16,512 nt of DNA, taken from positions 1 to 16,512 of the forward strand of contig JAOPWF010000001.1 in the NCBI GenBank assembly GCA_025965815.1, read 5' to 3'. Below are positions 14,839 through 16,512 of this stretch, piece by piece (within the stretch, counting starts at the first letter, position 1; every line of letters starts with the position of its first letter). This DNA is from Mycobacterium sp. (GTDB lineage Bacteria > Actinomycetota > Actinomycetes > Mycobacteriales > Mycobacteriaceae). Below the pieces are notes generated by a model. It saw nothing but the letters and a program-made list of their open reading frames with translations, searched no databases and had not been told where the DNA came from. The translations under genes were made by a program, and so were the position numbers.

Positions 14839-16512
14839 GGGTGACGCTCCGACAGTCGCCAGATCTGCTGCTGCTCGCCGTCCACGTTGACCTCACCCGC
14901 CGCGGTGAAGTGGCGGGAGTCGCGCATCGCGTCGTAGACCTGCGACGTGACGTACACGCCCGGTTGCGGCGAGCCACTCTGCACCTGATAGGCGAGGTTG
15001 ACTGCGGCGCCCCACATGTCGTAGGCCAGACTGGAGCGACCGACGAGGCCGCTGCTGACGGTCCCCGTGTCGATCCCTGCCCGCAACCGCAGGTCGTTAC
15101 CGGTCTCGACGTTGAAACGATCGACGATGCGCTGCATCTCGATAGCGAAGTCGACGGTCCGCCGGACGTTGTCCAACCGGGGCACGCTCAGTCCGCAGCT
15201 GGCGAGATACCCGTTGCGCAGGGTCCGCACCCGTTCGATGCCCAGATTCTCCGCCGCAGCGTCGAATTGGCGGACCAGCCGGTTCACGATGGACAGCGAC
15301 TCGTCTGAGCTCAGCTCCGATGACAGTTCGTCGAGACCGACGATGTCGGCGAATATCACCGTGACGTTCTGGTGGTCCTGGGCGATGGTCTCCTCGCCCT
15401 CGCGGTAACGCTGGACGACCGGCTCCGGCATCAGCGACAAGAGCAGGCGGTCGTTCTCCCGGCGCTGTTCCGTGAGCAGTTCCTCCTTGATGCTGAGGTT
15501 TCTGCTCATGTCGTTGAAGGCGACGGTCAGGTCGCCGAATTCGTCGCGGGACTGCACCGGCAGGGACACCTCGTAGTCGCCTGAGCTGATCCGCTGTGCG
15601 CCGGCTTCCAATCGGCGAATCGGTCGCACGAACAGTCGGGCCAGCAACAGGGCCGCGACGCAGACGACGAAGATGATCGCGACCGTCGACAACACCAGGG
15701 TGCGGGTGAACGCCGTCACCGGTGCGAACGCCTCCGACGTGTCGATCTTCGCGATGATCGACCAGTGCAGGCCGGGCAGGTCAACCGGCGCATAGGCCTG
15801 CAGAGTGTCGTGGCCGAGATAGTCGAGCGTGACCAGCGTTCCGGCCTGTCCGCGCTGTGCGGCCCGAGTCCCTTCGGTCGTGACCGGCTGGACCAGCGTG
15901 GTGGTCTTCTGCCGGATGGAATCCTCGGCGACGTCCGGCGGGGTTCCGGCATCGACGACATCGCGTTTGAACGCCTGGGGATCCTGGACGTACAGCCGCG
16001 AGTCGGAGCGCATCAGCTCGTCGGGGCCGGCGAGATATGTCTCGCCGGTGCGGCCCATGCCGGCGGCTTCCCATTGTTTGTCCACGGTCATCAGCTTGTT
16101 GATCTTCGAGACCGGGAACTGCAGCGCGAGAACGCCTTCCACCCGACCCTGGGGTCCGACCGGCGATACCAGCCATGCGGTGGGTTCGTCGGAAGGCTGG
16201 TAGTCGCCGAAATCCGTCACGCCGACGTAGTCGACAGCGTTCGACTCCAAGGCCTTCTCGTAGGCATCCGTCAGATCGCCGCCCTTGTACGGCCCGTTGA
16301 GGATGTTGCTGCCGAGGTCGACGCCCTTGTAGGCGGAGTAGACGATGTTGCCTCTGGTGTCCAGTAGCAGCGCGTCCTCGTAGGAGAACCGTCTGACGAT
16401 CTCCCGGAAGAAATCGTTGTAGCGCGCATTGGCCGCCGACCACGCGCTGCCGTCTCGGGCGTCGTCATTCGCGACCGTCGCATCCCAGTTGTTGAACGGT
16501 GCGGTGTAGTAC
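14835..16512 (-). CDS. Membrane class III nucleotide cyclase with Cache-type sensor (5' truncated)
   Basis: The frame is open to the window edge, so the start and first membrane helix lie outside; 558 residues are visible. The first 265 form an extracytoplasmic Cache-like sensor (LLLDTRGNIVYSAYKGVDLG near the beginning, then VLALQFPVSKINKLM and a GETYLAGPDELMRSDSR segment). A transmembrane helix (about 270-292) and a HAMP domain (VRPIRRLEAGAQRIS, about 295-345) follow, then a helical linker and the cyclase domain from VTVIFADIVG. The first metal Asp389, the purine-specifying Asp498 (YDMWG) and Asn505 are present. Three key positions differ from active enzymes: the Lys and second metal Asp of KTIGD are Arg429 and Asn433 (RTLRN), and the transition-state Arg is Gln509. 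Activity is therefore doubtful. It resembles Rv2435c and is translationally coupled to the channel gene. Confidence 0.93.
   Translation of the reverse strand, partial: YYTAPFNNWDATVANDDARDGSAWSAANARYNDFFREIVRRFSYEDALLLDTRGNIVYSAYKGVDLGSNILNGPYKGGDLTDAYEKALESNAVDYVGVTDFGDYQPSDEPTAWLVSPVGPQGRVEGVLALQFPVSKINKLMTVDKQWEAAGMGRTGETYLAGPDELMRSDSRLYVQDPQAFKRDVVDAGTPPDVAEDSIRQKTTTLVQPVTTEGTRAAQRGQAGTLVTLDYLGHDTLQAYAPVDLPGLHWSIIAKIDTSEAFAPVTAFTRTLVLSTVAIIFVVCVAALLLARLFVRPIRRLEAGAQRISSGDYEVSLPVQSRDEFGDLTVAFNDMSRNLSIKEELLTEQRRENDRLLLSLMPEPVVQRYREGEETIAQDHQNVTVIFADIVGLDELSSELSSDESLSIVNRLVRQFDAAAENLGIERVRTLRNGYLASCGLSVPRLDNVRRTVDFAIEMQRIVDRFNVETGNDLRLRAGIDTGTVSSGLVGRSSLAYDMWGAAVNLAYQVQSGSPQPGVYVTSQVYDAMRDSRHFTAAGEVNVDGEQQQIWRLSERHP

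Overview
The window is a GC-rich stretch of actinobacterial chromosome, almost certainly from a non-tuberculous Mycobacterium/Mycolicibacterium. The evidence is a mycofactocin-type short-chain dehydrogenase, an antigen 85 mycolyltransferase whose catalytic numbering matches Ag85C, a cyclase/MscS-cNMP gene pair like Rv2435c-Rv2434c of M. tuberculosis, and F420-type oxidoreductases. A complete Lon protease argues against the M. tuberculosis complex, which lacks lon, and fits rapid growers such as M. smegmatis. No tRNA, rRNA, CRISPR array, insertion sequence or prophage gene was seen.

Layout. Only the first two genes are on the + strand: the 3' two thirds of an SDR oxidoreductase (1-603) and a small VOC-fold protein (673-1026). 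They converge on a long minus-strand block across a hairpin (1041-1089). Read in the direction of transcription, from the right end leftwards, the minus strand holds a membrane cyclase (cut by the window edge), an MscS-type channel with a C-terminal cNMP-like domain (GTGA overlap), a 462-bp gap, fbpC (Ag85C), a terminator hairpin, lon with what looks like a heat-shock promoter, a striking 19-bp inverted repeat, an LLM flavin-dependent oxidoreductase, a 62-aa protein, a frameshifted deazaflavin-dependent nitroreductase, a TfoX-N protein, a DUF72 protein, an internally deleted endonuclease remnant, a ferredoxin-reductase-type flavoprotein, and finally a two-gene cassette: a double winged-helix protein overlapping by one base with a two-ATPase protein whose C-terminal half is HerA/FtsK-like.

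How the genes work together. The cyclase and the channel probably form one signalling unit, an extracellular sensor linked to a nucleotide-responsive channel, although both have lost canonical catalytic or ligand-binding residues. Lon is isolated between hairpins and appears to have its own promoter: an ECF-sigma-like -35/-10 pair whose -10 overlaps an HspR-type HAIR operator. The LLM, 62-aa and nitroreductase genes overlap head to tail as a compact redox operon, broken by an exact 14-bp tandem duplication. The winged-helix/HerA cassette has no assigned function here. It resembles DNA-translocase modules used in genome maintenance or phage defence, and is the best candidate for an undescribed system.

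Two genes are decayed in ways that can be read from the sequence: the nitroreductase (tandem duplication) and the endonuclease (internal deletion). All large + strand open frames opposite the minus-strand genes are GC-rich shadows.
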